A stretch of 64,000 nucleotides of DNA, from positions 21,753,081 through 21,817,080 of the forward strand of contig JAYGXS010000004.1 of the NCBI GenBank assembly GCA_036362985.1. Direction: 5' to 3'. The translations under genes and the position numbers were made by a program. Under the pieces are notes generated by a model that had not been told where the DNA came from, searched no databases, and saw nothing but the letters and a program-made list of their open reading frames with translations. This DNA comes from Ligula intestinalis (lineage: Eukaryota; Platyhelminthes; Cestoda; Diphyllobothriidea; Diphyllobothriidae). This document shows positions 34,002 to 46,398 of the stretch, one piece after another. Position 1 is the first letter of the stretch, and every line of letters begins with the position of its first letter.

Positions 34002-34905
34002 CTTATGCACAAAGAGGGTCGTTCCGAGTGCTGAAACTTGAGGGACTCCGCTCTCGATGACTGTCGGCCCCGATTGTTGTCGTCCAGCACACAGCGAGAA
34101 ATTCTCAATCCACGTAAGGGGTCTGCCTCCAACACCCATCAGTCTCAACTTTTGTAGGAGCCGTTGGCATGCAACATTGTCGAAGGCCTTCCGAGAAGCA
34201 ATGTAGGCCGCATGTACTGTCTCTTTTGTATCTATTGCCTTTGCCTAGCTTTGCATCATATAAAGCAATATTTTAACGCATGACCTACCCCTACGAAAGT
34301 CATATTGCACATTGGACATGATATTGCAAATTTCACAGCAAATCATCAATTCCTTCTTGATGATTTTCTCCAATACTTTGAAGCATATGCAGGTCAGACT
34401 TACGGGTCTGTAGTTGTTCGCTACTGCACTACTACCGCTTATGTAATGCGGTGTAACGTGCGCTGTTTTTCAATCTGGAGGAAGGATTTCAGTATCAAAA
34501 GATTTTTGGCACATCATGGAAAGCGGTTTAGCCGGCTCTCTGGCTAGTTTACGGACCGATTTCCCAGGAATCTCATCTGAACCAGGAGATTTACATTCCT
34601 TCAAGGTTTTAATAGCTTGAAAAATTGTCTCCTCTACAAGGAAAACGTCCTTAATATTTGTTGCTCCCGCGATCTCATCCGTAGTTGTGGTGGAGGCAGT
34701 TTCTATAGTGAATACCAACCGAAAGAGCTCATAAAATGTTCGCCTTTGTTTTTTACAGTCGGAGATTTCAAAACCTTCATCGTTTTTATAACAGGAATCG
34801 GGTTTCTGTTACCTGTGCTTTTCCTTAAGTGGCTGTAGAGCAACTTTGGATTTTTGACTGCTCGATGAATTAAATCACTTTCAAAGTCCCGTTGTCTTTT
34901 CTATT
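34002..34905 (-). pseudogene. LINE-3 reverse transcriptase, N-terminal half
   Basis: On the minus strand: AVKNPKLLYSHLRKSTGN, EETIFQAIKTLKECKSPGSD with EIPGKSVRKLA, KAFDNVACQRLLQKLRLMGV (motif A region) and ESGVPQVSALGTTLFV (motif B, GVPQ.S.LG). It stops exactly at the edge of the right LTR-like repeat. The rest of the RT continues at 27187, 6.8 kb away. CR1/jockey type; broken by stops. Confidence 0.78.
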
Positions 34906-34945
34906 CTGTGTCAGCTGTCTCAGTGTCCTCACGACGCCCGCCAGG

Positions 34946-35460
34946 CTTGACCTAGGGCTGCCCTAGTGTCTCCTTTTTCCCCTCCCGTACGAATGGCCGC
35001 CACAGGCTTGTTTACTAACAGACGCTCCAACAAAGCACGGCCACTCCAGACTTGACCTCAGCATATTCAAGGTCACATGTGCAGGTAGCGCGCGTTTAGT
35101 GCGAATCGCCTAGCCTTGCCTTTTCAAACATATTTACTCATGTTAATGTTCCCCTGACTAGCCCTTTGACCTGCCCAATCAGACACTACACACGCACTCC
35201 CGCATCCTGACATGAACAATGGCAAACGTATGAACAACAGACCACTGCTACCTGGTACACAGAATGGTTGTATTACAACACACCGCTTCTGACAAGCTCC
35301 CAGACGGACGATTTTATCTCTACCAAGCAAACAGTCTATTGACGGAAACTTGCCTTGTGTACGAATAAATTAGTCCTAACATTTGACTGCTTTCTCCTAT
35401 CAGACGGAACACTCATAGTGTAGTGTTTATAGTAGATCACACATCCTAGACCGCTACAAT
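34946..35460 (+). mobile_element. hAT transposon 5' fragment
   Basis: Matches, in opposite orientation, the region upstream of the hAT transposase remnant (52430-52856): shared AGGCTTGACCTAG-like end, CAGACTTGACCTCAGC, GGAAACTTGCCTTGTGTAC and AATAAAT. It starts CAGGCTTGACC, which may be the terminal inverted repeat. No transposase follows. Confidence 0.58.
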
Positions 35461-38383
35461 TCCGCGAACGCTTCGTTATGGTTTGTTCTGCAGTGTAAGC
35501 CTTAGTTCACAAAAATGGAATGGGCAACCATACGATCCACCGCCGGTTCACACTTTAAGAAACGGTTTGCGAGTGTAAGGATACAGTCTACCTACTGGCG
35601 GCTGACTGTCGGGTGGCCGCTTGATTTTATAGCATTTGGCTACCTAGATGAATGGGTCCCTACTAAATTGGGGCCTCCGACCGGCCGATTTGGTCTGCCA
35701 ACAATTGTTGGTAGTCCGGATTACAGCTGAGACCAATCCCTTACGAACACTCCCTCGGTCAGCCTATGCACACAGGTGTTCTTTACTATCCAACTTTCCA
35801 GGCGTTTGCTTCCACGAATTGCCATTTTCGGCGGCCTCTTCTTTCCTATCCATATACTTACTCTGCTCAAATATCCTCACAGTTAACTGCGACTCCTTCC
35901 AGCTAACATCTTTCTCTTGACCCTTTTCGAAGTTTCAGGTGACTATGCGCTCTGTTCAGTTAGTGCACACCTGCAATTGGCCTCACATTCTGCTGCCGGT
36001 TATTAAGTTACTACTTTGGCATCTCGTGTGGCCTTTCGATCGGACGCCCTACGGCTTTGCCTGCGTATCCATCCCACCAACCGTTGTCTGCATACGCACA
36101 CAGGCTACCAAAGGCCGTGACATCTCAGATCGGAACTATGCGTTTGCAGCTTCTACCTTTTCTGACGACTGCCTCCTTGTCCAATCTGTACTTTCTTCGC
36201 CGTGATGCTCATGAAGGATCGCCCTTGGCCATAGAGTGTGACCTAATCCCCACCCCTTTCCCTTTGTATCCACACCACTTGCTCAGGTTTTCCATCAAAA
36301 TCTTTCATGCGGGCTGCCTACTCTCCTGCCCTTCATCTCGGGTATTGTTCTCCCGGCTGTCCATATACATCAAATCTTCAACATACCATTCGGTTAAGTC
36401 AGCATCTGACAGTCTTTCATCTCATGGCTTATTTATATAGCACAGTACTAACACAGCCTGCTTATTTCTTCCGGCGGCTCGATCACTAGGGTATACGAAT
36501 TGGCTCACTGATGCACATCAAATCACCAGTCGCATTTTTCTCCCTCACCCTCCTCAACAGCCAGGGCAAAACAACCGTTTAATTGCCAAAAACAAATGTT
36601 CCTATTCATTGATTACATAATGTTCTCTTCCTGCGTCCCTTCTGAACCCATCGGTTGGTTCTCGAGAACAGTTGCCTATTTTCCAATCAGCCTGCTCGAC
36701 TCACTAGTGAATTTTCTTTTCCAGGCCTATGTGGTTCGATCTGGCAGGTTTTCTTTCCACAGACGATCAAGTTATTTGCTTATGATCAGCTTGGCAGTTT
36801 TCGTTCGCCTACTGTCCATGTGGACTTGAGTCGATTTCCAAAGGTTCAGAAAATTAGAACATTCGTCACAACTCTCCTGGTAATCATTTACGGGGTCTAC
36901 TTCTGCGATATGTTTTGCAAGCATATATCAGACCCGCAGTATGGTATTCCGTCGAAAGTCAAGCCAGATCCGATATTTGACTTGTCCGATGTGAGACACG
37001 GGCACACATCGGCGCAGTCCTCGCTTGAAACAGTTCCAGTATCATTCCATGGTATTTTTGGGAAGGCCTACAGTTGGTATCAGCAAAGGTTTTGGAGCGG
37101 TTGGCCATGTGGTGTTCATTTCACGTGCGTTACATCCTTCACCAACAATCGGCTACCTTCTGGTCAACAGCCTGAGAATTATCACTTGACAACGTTTACA
37201 CCTATTAAAGCATTCTAATCTGCATACTTAATAAAAGTGATGACTGTCTCTGTGTGCGTCTCGGTTACCATTGGTCGAAGGGGTCGGCTTGAAATGCTGC
37301 CTGCTCGTCCTGTGCGCGTGTGTGTTAGTACCACGCTCACTTCGTAGGCGCGCGCGCAGGGCATGCGCGTGTGTGTGTTTCTCTACTGTCCTATCGCCTG
37401 GCTGCTTTCATTGTTTGGAAGGAAGCTAGCCTAACCATAAATCACTTGACCTCACGGCAGTTCCCTCGTCGATTTCGATGATAGGCACCGCGTGCACCAA
37501 CAGCCGCAGAAAACGTGAAAGCAAGCCGCAACAGACACTGAGGTGAGGTGGGCAAGCGACGCGAAGACTACAGCAAGCAGGGGCAACACAGAGAACTAGC
37601 ACGAGAGAGAACAGGAGTTTAGGCAGACTCGCGCAGAATCTACCCACTTGCTCGCCACTTCCACCTCCGTTTCCGGTGTAAAGACAAAGTTAATAAGACC
37701 GGGGATGAGGGAGGGTGTGGACGGCTGGTGCGGTAATCACTCAACAAGCGCACACTTGACACAGCCATCTCGCTAGGTATGCTCCCGCCTGCGTGGGAGC
37801 CCCATAAAGGCCACATGAAGAGGGAGCCATTGCAGCCTGACTCTCAGTTCTCAGATTTATTATAGTGAGGAGAGAAACGCGCCGAGGGTCGACCTCAATC
37901 TCCCCCCCCCCCCTTCATCGCATAGTGACCGCCTAGCTTTTCGGACACCTGAGGTGGGGCCTGAAACCCAATGGAGTGCGAACACAGTCACCAACAGGAA
38001 ATCAGAACTGAGAGAAAGTACCAGCGCCTACCAGGCCGCCGGGACGTGGTTGGCTGAGAACTGGCATTGCATATGCATACAGACCATTCGATCTCAGAAG
38101 GTTGAGAGCAGACCTGCATGAAGCCTGGGCCAATACCCCCTGAGAGGGTTAACCAATCAGTCATCGACTGAAAGGCAAATCACTTTACCTGCTACCACTT
38201 GGACCCCCATACTTACGTCCAGGTAGTCGCGGTCACCAGTAATGTGACTGTCTGCCACACCTTCACGCAGTGAGTGCCTAATCCGGCTGGCCCAGTCAAA
38301 CCGAAGTTTGGCTAGCTCTTCGTTTAGATTGAATGAGCTACCACATAAATCAATTCTAGATCTAACCCTTAAAAACTATCACT
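35461..38383. other. No gene recognised
   Basis: A 187-codon frame at 36655-37218 (+) lacks an ATG at its start and shows no domain. Around 37310-37380 the sequence alternates GC and GT, and a C run lies at about 37903-37912. The 5' part of the Helitron that follows must lie here or be lost, but I cannot recognise it. Confidence 0.4.
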
Positions 38384-38990
38384 ATGAACAACAGTGGTAT
38401 TTACAGAAATATTATAAAAACAAAAAATATGACACATTCTTTGAGCAGTGACGAAGATCTTAGAGAAAAGGTTTTTCCTAATCTTCTAGCCAACTTTTCC
38501 GACGCAAAGTGGCTATACGAACGAGGAATTCTTGCTCCTTTAAACAAATTTGCCAATGCCATTAACGAGAGAGTTAGCCATCTTCTTCCAGGTGGGAAAG
38601 AACTGTACAAATCATACGACATGACGGTTGATCCTTCAGATTGTGTTAATTATCCATTGGAATTCCTGGATAGTTTGTAAATATCTGGCGTTCCACCGCA
38701 CAAGTTGGTTCTGAAGTTTGGTGCACCGATTATGCTAATGAGAAATCTCGATGCACCATGGCCATTCAATGGCACTAGGCTAACTGTCAAGCGGCTAGAT
38801 GGCACAATTATGGCCAGTTATGCAAAAGGAGAAACTGTTTATATCCCCGCATTCCTATCGTACCATCTGATACTTCGTTCAATTTCCGACGACTTCAAAT
38901 TCCACTGAAGGTTTGCTTTGCTATGTCCATCAACAAGTCCCAAGCTCAAACCTTCAAGGTGGCTGAAATTCACCTGTAAGAATCGTGTTT
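38384..38990 (+). pseudogene. Helitron helicase, C-terminal remnant
   Basis: Helitron RepHel proteins end in a PIF1-type helicase that unwinds the donor strand. Seen here: LREKVFPNLLANFSDAKWLY, ERGILAPLNKFANAINERV, YPLEFLDSL, a TAA stop, then SGVPPHKLVLKFGAPIMLMR and NLDAPWPFNGTRL. A frameshift near 38890 leads to FRRLQIPLKVCFAMSINKSQ and AQTFKVAEIHL. This covers the final helicase motifs. The Rep domain and the upstream helicase are missing. The 3' terminus of the element lies 555 bp downstream. Confidence 0.85.
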
Positions 38991-39511
38991 TTTCCCACTG
39001 ACTTTATCAAGCATGACTTAGTCATTGTAAATATCATGATTTTCATGAATAGCCTATATTGACTTTTAGTTGATTGCGCAGACTTTGGGACCTTCACATA
39101 ACGGTTTTTCATCGCTACTTTCTCCACAATTACTCCTTTCGAGCATGCACCTATTGTAAATCAAGTCAAAGCGACCTCAGAAATGCCGAGCTATTCACCT
39201 TATACTTCATGATTTTAAGAGTTTCCCATATACAGCACACGTGCAGTTAGCCTACATAAGGGACAGTAATGGGCAAGGGAGCCTTAAGGCGAAGCCGGGA
39301 TTTATGAAAATGCCTAAGGAGTTTTTTTACTGTCTGTCCCCCTTAAGACAGTTCCATTACTGGTAACGCCACATGTTCTGCATCATAGCTATGTAAAAAG
39401 AGGGAGCTAAAAGTTATTAACCTATATTTCCATAATAAAACTGAACTGAACATGATCATTTTGAGAGGTTCTTATATACGGTTTGTCTACTTATGGGGCA
39501 ACAACATGTAA

Positions 39512-39545
39512 GGAAGCCCAAGGCGAATCCGGGCTTCCGCGCTAG
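39512..39545 (+). mobile_element. Helitron 3' terminus (hairpin plus CTAG)
   Basis: A perfect 8-bp stem GGAAGCCC (39512-39519) and GGGCTTCC (39531-39538) with an 11-base loop, three bases, then CTAG (39542-39545) followed by T. Helitrons end in such a hairpin and CTRR, and insert before T. Confidence 0.75.
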
Positions 39546-42500
39546 TGTGTTAATGAAAACGTGTAAAGAATCTTTCCGAAGCATACTTTACTGTTTCCTC
39601 TATTAACTCTTAACTAATCAATTCGAACTGGGCCTTCATGAAGGACACTACAACTACCGTTTTTCCCATAAATACTGCTTACTTTCTCTGGGTCGACAGA
39701 GGCGGTAATGACATGGCTGGCTATTCCGGCCTTATACACACCGAATGCGTTCAGTAAACTTCTTTCGTAATTCCGACCTAATCTGAGCTTTCTACTTTCA
39801 TATTCGCATCCTACCATGGCAAGATACAGCAAAAAACGTCTTTTGCCGGCACCTTTCCAGATTTTGGGCTGAATCATAATCACTAAATCTTATTTATCGT
39901 GTCTGGTAAACTTACAATCTCTCTTACAATCTAACATCGCAAGTTGCTATTTTTGATCTTTCTCTTTTTGCTATCTCACCCTGGCCTATATTATTGTACA
40001 GACCTGTCGATGAAAAAATGGTAAACAGCCGTTTGCCGGCTTCGATATCTTCGGAAATCAACACATATTTATTAGTTTTCAAGCAAATTTCTAGCGACAC
40101 CTTTGAGTTACAGAGTGATCAAATAAGTCTGTATGCACAGATGTCCACACCGAAAACAACCCTGGAAATACGATATTTTTTTCAGAGGTTCGCCCAACAA
40201 TATACTTCGGAGGACTTTGTTCAGGACTTTTGCCATCTTAGCATAAGATAAATTTAGGTCAGCTGATTGACCGCTGTTTTTTGACCTTTAAAAACCTGTT
40301 TAATATATGATGATTAGACCGGCGGTTACCCATTCCAAAGTCACGCGACCTGCTAGCCTTAAAAGCTGAAATTGATATGAAATAGAGTACATTTAACTCT
40401 TAGAGAATTAGCCATGTTACTTCATTCACTCTGAACGATTAATCTGCTTTCATTCGACTGAGGAACACTAGGAAGAAGGTAGAGGCCTGGTACACTCTGC
40501 CCCTGCTTTTTCTTCGGGGCTTGAGTGAACCGACTCATAAAGTAGACCTAAATTAAAGAGCAATCTATAGGCAACTTAAAAACATTCAAAATACATCAAC
40601 TAAAAGACATCAATAATGAGTAACCACCCTTTGTTGACTACAAAGGAAGCACTTGAAATACTATTTCTTTGGTTATGAAGAACAAGTTTATACTAACAAG
40701 CAAAATGCCGTAAACCAAAAAGTCGTGTCAAATGTGTAAAGTCAATTTTAGAAGTAACTTACGTTTGCCCATGCAGATAATAGGGTTAGCAAAACGGCAT
40801 ATATACGCCAACTTTTAAAAACTGTTCTTGATTTGCATTTGCAGCAAATATTTTCCAAACATAAGCGTAATATGATGTAGTATTATATTTATGATTGTTT
40901 CGGCAAGTAACTTTCCATTATTATACTCAGGTGAAAATCTTCAGTTTGTTTTCTCTCTCTCCATCTGCGAGCTGTGATAATCGTGACAACCATCGCCCCT
41001 ACCGCACCTTGTGGTCATAATCTATGCGGCCTTTTAAAATTTATCCCTCATGTGAGTACACAATGGACTGTTGAAGATCCTGGCGTGTTCTTCTGTTTTT
41101 GGCACATTGTCGGCAGACTTGGCAATCACCCAGGGCGTATCATGGTCGCATATCCGGCATTTTGGCGATAAGCTCGTAACTTCTATGGTCCCCTTCTTTT
41201 TGAGATCCTTAGTATACCGATGATGTCCGCGATGGGCTCCACCTGGCTTGCCTCTCATATTCTCACTAGTAGGGCAATTCTATCTCACACATATTTTCCT
41301 CCCATGAAAAACATTTTTTCTCCTTAAAACCCCTCAAAAGCATTTCCAAAAAATGCTCAAGGGGTTTTTCCAGTGTCTGTTCTTTTTTCTTTTGTTCCAC
41401 CTACTGGCTCTCGTCACTTAGTATCGCCAGTAAGCTGAGGTACTATGCTCGTAGTAATAATAATAAGTATGCTTATGCTACTTTCAATAAATGAGTAGCC
41501 ATGTGTGTTTATCATTTTCAATTACTTTTTGCTGCAATTATATAAAAGACCGCTTTTGGAATTCGTCTGTTTCGAAGATGTGTTTGTTAGCCACCGTATA
41601 AGCAAAAGGGATCTCGCAGGCGTTTGTCTGCCTCCCCCCTTAAGAAAACTGAACTGTGCGTAGTTATGATGCAAAGTTTTTTCATGTTTTGACAGCTTGT
41701 TGAAAGAATTTCGATGTGATTGTTCCGTTTCTATATTGTCTAAGATTCAATTTATTAAAGCAAAGGGGAGACGATAGGCCGGCGAATGGTTAATAAATTC
41801 GTACAGAATTAACAGATATGATCATAAGTTTATCAAGAAAACTTTTATCAGTAAAATTACTGCGTGTTTTCGGGCACGGTAGATTCTGCTGAGTTCCAGA
41901 CTGACCTTGAAGTTCCAGGCATACTTCGCGGATTTCAGTGTTCTTTATAGTCTTCATGAGAAGATAATTTTAATAGTTTGCGTCCATCGAAATCGTGAAA
42001 ATAATATAATTACTGACGGTAGCTGCGAAGAAGTGAGTTATTGGACGTTGCTTTTCATGCAAATGGCCGCTTGGTTCAGATTGGTAAACGCAGAAAACAT
42101 GAAAACCGCGCGCTCTCATATAGAGAATGTCCACAGGTAGGAAATGAATATGCTTAGAATCAGTTGGAGGACATTGTCTAATAGGCCACTTAATATAGCA
42201 GTGTGTAAAAAATGCCAACGTAAGTTACTTTTTTTTAAGTTAATCCATTAAAAATTAGAATGTTTGTTCTTCAACTAAGCGAAGTTTCTTGCTTTTTACC
42301 GTAAATGAAAGAACTCAAAAGTCCCTTCTTGTCGGCGCTATTTCTCAAAATTTTTACTTTTTATCCCCATCCTGCTGCACTCGGTTTACAAAAAATGGAG
42401 TTCCAAGTGGAAGACATTAGGTTTGGCAAAAGTTTTCAACTTAGATTACTGCCCCCACGTAGACGAACACACATTGGAGAATAAACTTTGCCTGCGACAG

Positions 42501-42957
42501 TTATCAGCATAGGAAATTACCTGGAAATAGGGTGAAGTTGATTTCCTCTCGACATTTTAGATGCTTTAGTAAAAATTATCATTTCACATTGTATTAGAAA
42601 ATATTTCTTCCGGGATGTGCCATGCGCATAAGTAAAATGTCCAGCGTTCCAGGTGTCCCACTATGCTCATCTCAAGTCCCATCGTTACATTTGGTGAGCT
42701 AGGTCATATAGTGCACTTACTGGGATCTGTCTGGCGGTGTATTGCCGATGCCATACTTGAAAACCTAATTTCGTCTTTACTCTTCCTGTAAATGAGACCG
42801 TGATCATAAGATAAGAGAACATCCCTTCAGAGTCCAGGATCGGGACAGCGTATTCCGGTGGCTCAGGTCTTTCTACGAAAAGAACGATTTTACATGCTCC
42901 TACCTGTACAATTCAGTAAAATATAGGCTTAAATTTGCGAAAATTCCCATTGAAAAA
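39546..42957. other. No gene recognised; one hairpin near 41330
   Basis: Several short frames without domains (for example 39614-39883 (-), 39994-40251 (+)). At about 41327-41378, AAACCCCT, AGCATTT, AAATGCT and AGGGGTTT form a two-part inverted repeat, possibly a small foldback element. Confidence 0.4.
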
Positions 42958-42972
42958 TTCAGAAGATGAATA

Positions 42973-43011
42973 GGCGAACATACGTTTGTTTTCAATAATT
43001 CTCATCAGGCC
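42973..43011 (-). ncRNA. Hammerhead-like motif, left PLE arm
   Basis: GGC, CTGATGA, an 8-base GAATTATT instead of a stem II, GAAA, stem III ACA/TGT with an AACGTA loop, U, C at the cleavage position, then GCC pairing with GGC. Core boxes and cleavage triplet are intact; stem II is missing or minimal. Confidence 0.62.
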
Positions 43012-43269
43012 TTTATATTTATAGGGTAATTAAGTAAATGGACTATGCGGGTTAGTAGAAAAAGAAGGACAGTTGTCAGGGGAGGGGGAATGGGGGGGGG
43101 GTTCGAAACGGGGTCAACATTTGATCAGCGTTAGGTGAAGCTGGTAGTCGGTTGAGGTGTTAAGCCGCTGGCTGTTGGATAAGCAGCTTTTGACCATGGT
43201 AACTGTGGTGCCGCTACGAAATTCTTTTGGGCGCAAAGGATGGGTCGGCGTAGCCTGATTGCGGCCGCT

Positions 43270-43700
43270 TCTGCCGTAGCCAAGAGACGCTGTCCAAGAA
43301 ATTTTGAGTAGCTTGAGGGTACCTTGTAGATAACTCAGAAGGCCTCTTTGGCATCCACGCAATGGTCAGAGTCTACCAGATGCGCTAGAATGGAACTGTT
43401 AACACCCTTTAGTTGACCCTTTCCTTACCATACTGGGATGTGTTCTCGGACTCTTTTGGACAAACGCTGACTCGTGCGACCAATATATCCCGCCCCACAG
43501 GAACAGGTAAATGAATATATGCACATGGATGTGGTCTGGGCTGGCAGTTTGTCCTTGATCTCTCCGTATAGGATGGGAGTGGTCGAGAAAAGTACGTGGG
43601 CGTTGGCTGCTGGGAAGGTGGTTGCTACAGCTTGACTCAGGCGCCTCCTTAGAAGTTCGCTTGGTCCGTCCCCTTGAAATGGGACCTCAACCGACTACCA
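43270..43700 (-). pseudogene. PLE GIY-YIG endonuclease fragment
   Basis: Minus-strand reading gives RRRLSQAVATTFPAANAHVL, then CIYSFTCSCGAGYIGRTSQ and RLSKRVREHIPVW, with the Cys pair, the GYIGR core, the catalytic Arg region and REH. After a stop and a frameshift comes VNSSILAHLVDSDHCV, the SSI..HL.DSDH end of the domain. The RT part is missing. Confidence 0.8.
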
Positions 43701-43830
43701 GCTCTCCCTAACGCTGATCAAATGTTGACCCCGTTTCGAACCCCCCCCCCATTCCCCCTCCCCTGACAACCGTCCTTCTTTTTCTACTAACCCGCATAGT
43801 CCATTTACTTAAGTACCCTATAAATGTAAA

Positions 43831-43869
43831 GGCCTGATGAGTAGTATCGAAAACAAACGTAGGTTCGCC
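43831..43869 (+). ncRNA. Hammerhead-like motif, right PLE arm
   Basis: GGC, CTGATGA, GTAGTATC (only the outer G-C can pair), GAAA, AAC/GTT stem III, C, GCC. Same plan as the left arm on the opposite strand. Confidence 0.65.
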
Positions 43870-43890
43870 AATTCATCTTCTAAAATATAG

Positions 43891-46398
43891 GCGCTGGTTT
43901 TATCTTCAGACCTTACGTTAAGGCATTATTTACTTCAATCCTTCGTTATAGCTATGCTAGCCCAATAGTACACTTTTAAGCACTCTTCAGGCCTGACCAA
44001 TCTCTTTTGCGCGTACTTGTTTAAATCATAGCTTAGACTTGGTTTGCAGCAGAAATCACAACTTTCTCTTTCTTATTCGTGCGCGTTTCCTTTCAGATTC
44101 GTTTTCTTGCTCATTATCAGTTTAAGGCCTATCGGTTACTCATTATTCCGCTGAAAACAAGCACTATTGAAGAAACGTTGGATTGATATTCCTTTAGTCG
44201 TGCAGCAATTCTCCTATTGGAAAAGTGGGCACTTTTGAATTTGATTGCTCCTGAACCCACCACCAATAATATTGCATTCGATCTCAGGCATTATCTGGCT
44301 TCCGGAGGATTATTTTGGGCCCACAAGACTCGATTGTACACATCCTACCTTCGAGTGGACAACTAAGGAGGAGTTGCAGTACCCCGCTTTGGTTTCAATA
44401 TTTAAAAGCTGAACGAATTTGTGCCTTACGATGCTCAGTTTCGGTAAAATTTACTTCTAACGATCTTTATTCTATTATATAACTCAAATTATACGTAGAG
44501 CACTAAGTGTGGCCACTGCTTTGCGAAATGTCCAATGGGTGCAGCATACAGCGGCGGGCAATCAAAAACCAACTACTGTCCATACACAACATATGCTCTC
44601 CGAAAAAAACTTCTCGCAATCTCTGTCTAAAATTCAGTTGCATGAAACCTATCCGTCGTATTAGCTCATAATATGAAGATGCTAGAATAGTTTAGAAGCC
44701 CGCACAGGCAACCATTTATTAGCTCTTTTTGATTTAAAATGGATTCTCGGATTTGACGTTAATGTTTTTTCCATAGATAACAGTCCCACCAAAGTAACGT
44801 CCTGCACAACCCTCATGAATTCTTGGGCAAGGACTCATGTTTAATCTAGTGAGATAATTAGGTCTGCAGTGTCGAAACGGTTCATATTCTGCACTTCAAG
44901 GGCTGGAATAAACGCGCACGTGCTACGGGTAAGGAGGTCCAGAAGAAATCTTCAGCAGTCCTGCATCCAGTGCCATCCTCTGTTTGTAATAGATGGGAGA
45001 GGGGAACGAGAGAGATAGAGAAAGCTCGACCCTTTAGGCCAAATGGCGTGCATTTCAAAGTCGTGGCCAATGGTACTGGGTGAAGGAGCGGAAGCATTTG
45101 ATGGTAAACTTTCAAGACCTATATTCATGAACGTTGCCCCCAGCAACCACGTACGTAGGCTTATAACTGGTTACAACCCCACTCCTAGACCGGCTTCAGC
45201 CGTTTGATCCCGTCTACATTTTAACCTGTTCGTCACTCTTGTAACGAACCACCGTACCAATAGATCCGTTTGAACGAGCAAATGTCACTTTCGTGCGATT
45301 TCTGGACGAGGAGGTTGAGATCCTTTCTTGCTGAAGATTGCTGGTGTTCCTTCCCTCCCCGTTGCTGACTTCGCCTGCCCCGTTACCGTCATCATGTCGT
45401 AATGTAGGTCTCGTTTCGTCAGCATCTCTACGATCCTCACCTGCAGTTGCCGACGTCACTGCACTCCCCACTGGTATCTCACTGATACCTCATGACCACC
45501 CCTAGATTGTACATAGACCTAGTATGGTTTTGTATCGTTACCCTTTTCCTTGCTTCTGCTTACTCAGTGGAGCCTTTATGTTACTAGCCTCTTATTCTTC
45601 TTCAAGCCCTATACATACGTGAGTTAGCGGTGATAAGCAACTCTGTCCCTTCTTACATAACCGGACAATTACTACAAGTCTCTTATCCACTCTTATGTGT
45701 TCCAACGTCAACTTCTTCAGCTGCTGCACCGTTTAGGGGTATGAGTGGACTAAACGCACTACTTCGTTTACACAAAAACGCGACCAAAATCGTACGCTAT
45801 CAGTTCCCAAAACTACAAAAAGCTCACTTTAAAAAGCCAACTGAATGGCTTACATTTCAGCACATCAAAGGTCCGTCCTGTTGTGCATCCATTATTTGAC
45901 GGTTGCACATTCCGTCTTGTGGCAAAACAAAGAGACTTAGTGGATTCACTAACATACTCAGTCCCAAAATAACCTAGGGGGAAGTGAGTGTCCAGATAAA
46001 TGAGGAAGAAAGAGCGTTTTGTGCGATTCTTTGGGATTCTATTTACCTGAGCATCGAAAAATACTTCCTAAGTTGACATTAATTGACACAGTTAAGTATG
46101 TACGCAGGCCTGCTCATGGCCTTAGGTCCGGCCTTTAAGTGCTCAGTTTCGAAGGTGGTGCGAGGAGAGAGAAAACAGATGCCGGGCCTCTTCTATCTTT
46201 GGTCATCCGCTCAGCTGACGCGAAAGTAAGTGGAGGGGGGAGGATCTGTTGTGGGTGTGAGGGAGAGGACTTATGCGCGTACAAACAGACGTACGAAAGA
46301 ATATTTGGCAGACCAGCGGACAGACGACTGCAACTCTGCTTCCGATTCCGCTCCCAATTGTCCATTCGCTCCCTTTCAGACGTATAACGCCCCCCCCC
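43891..46398. other. No gene recognised; 3' flank of the K2P gene
   Basis: A minus-strand frame at 45214-45471 (85 codons, acidic, serine-rich) has no known match and could be a chance frame or an unknown exon. The K2P stop codon is at the right edge, so its 3' UTR lies here. I could not set a poly(A) site. Confidence 0.4.

Larger units (their letters stand above)
42958..43890 (-). mobile_element. PLE copy with inverted terminal arms
   Basis: Left arm 42958-43166 and right arm 43683-43890 are reverse complements over about 205 bp, including GGACTATGCGGGTTAGTAG, a long G/C run and ATCAGCGTTAGG. Between them lies a minus-strand GIY-YIG nuclease fragment. Inverted repeats around partial coding sequence are a known PLE arrangement. 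Each arm carries a hammerhead core pointing outward from the nuclease. Confidence 0.75.

Noticed and set aside
36655..37218. A 187-codon gene
   Set aside because: No ATG at its start, no domain, no repeat partner. A frame of this length is expected by chance in 128 kb of both strands.
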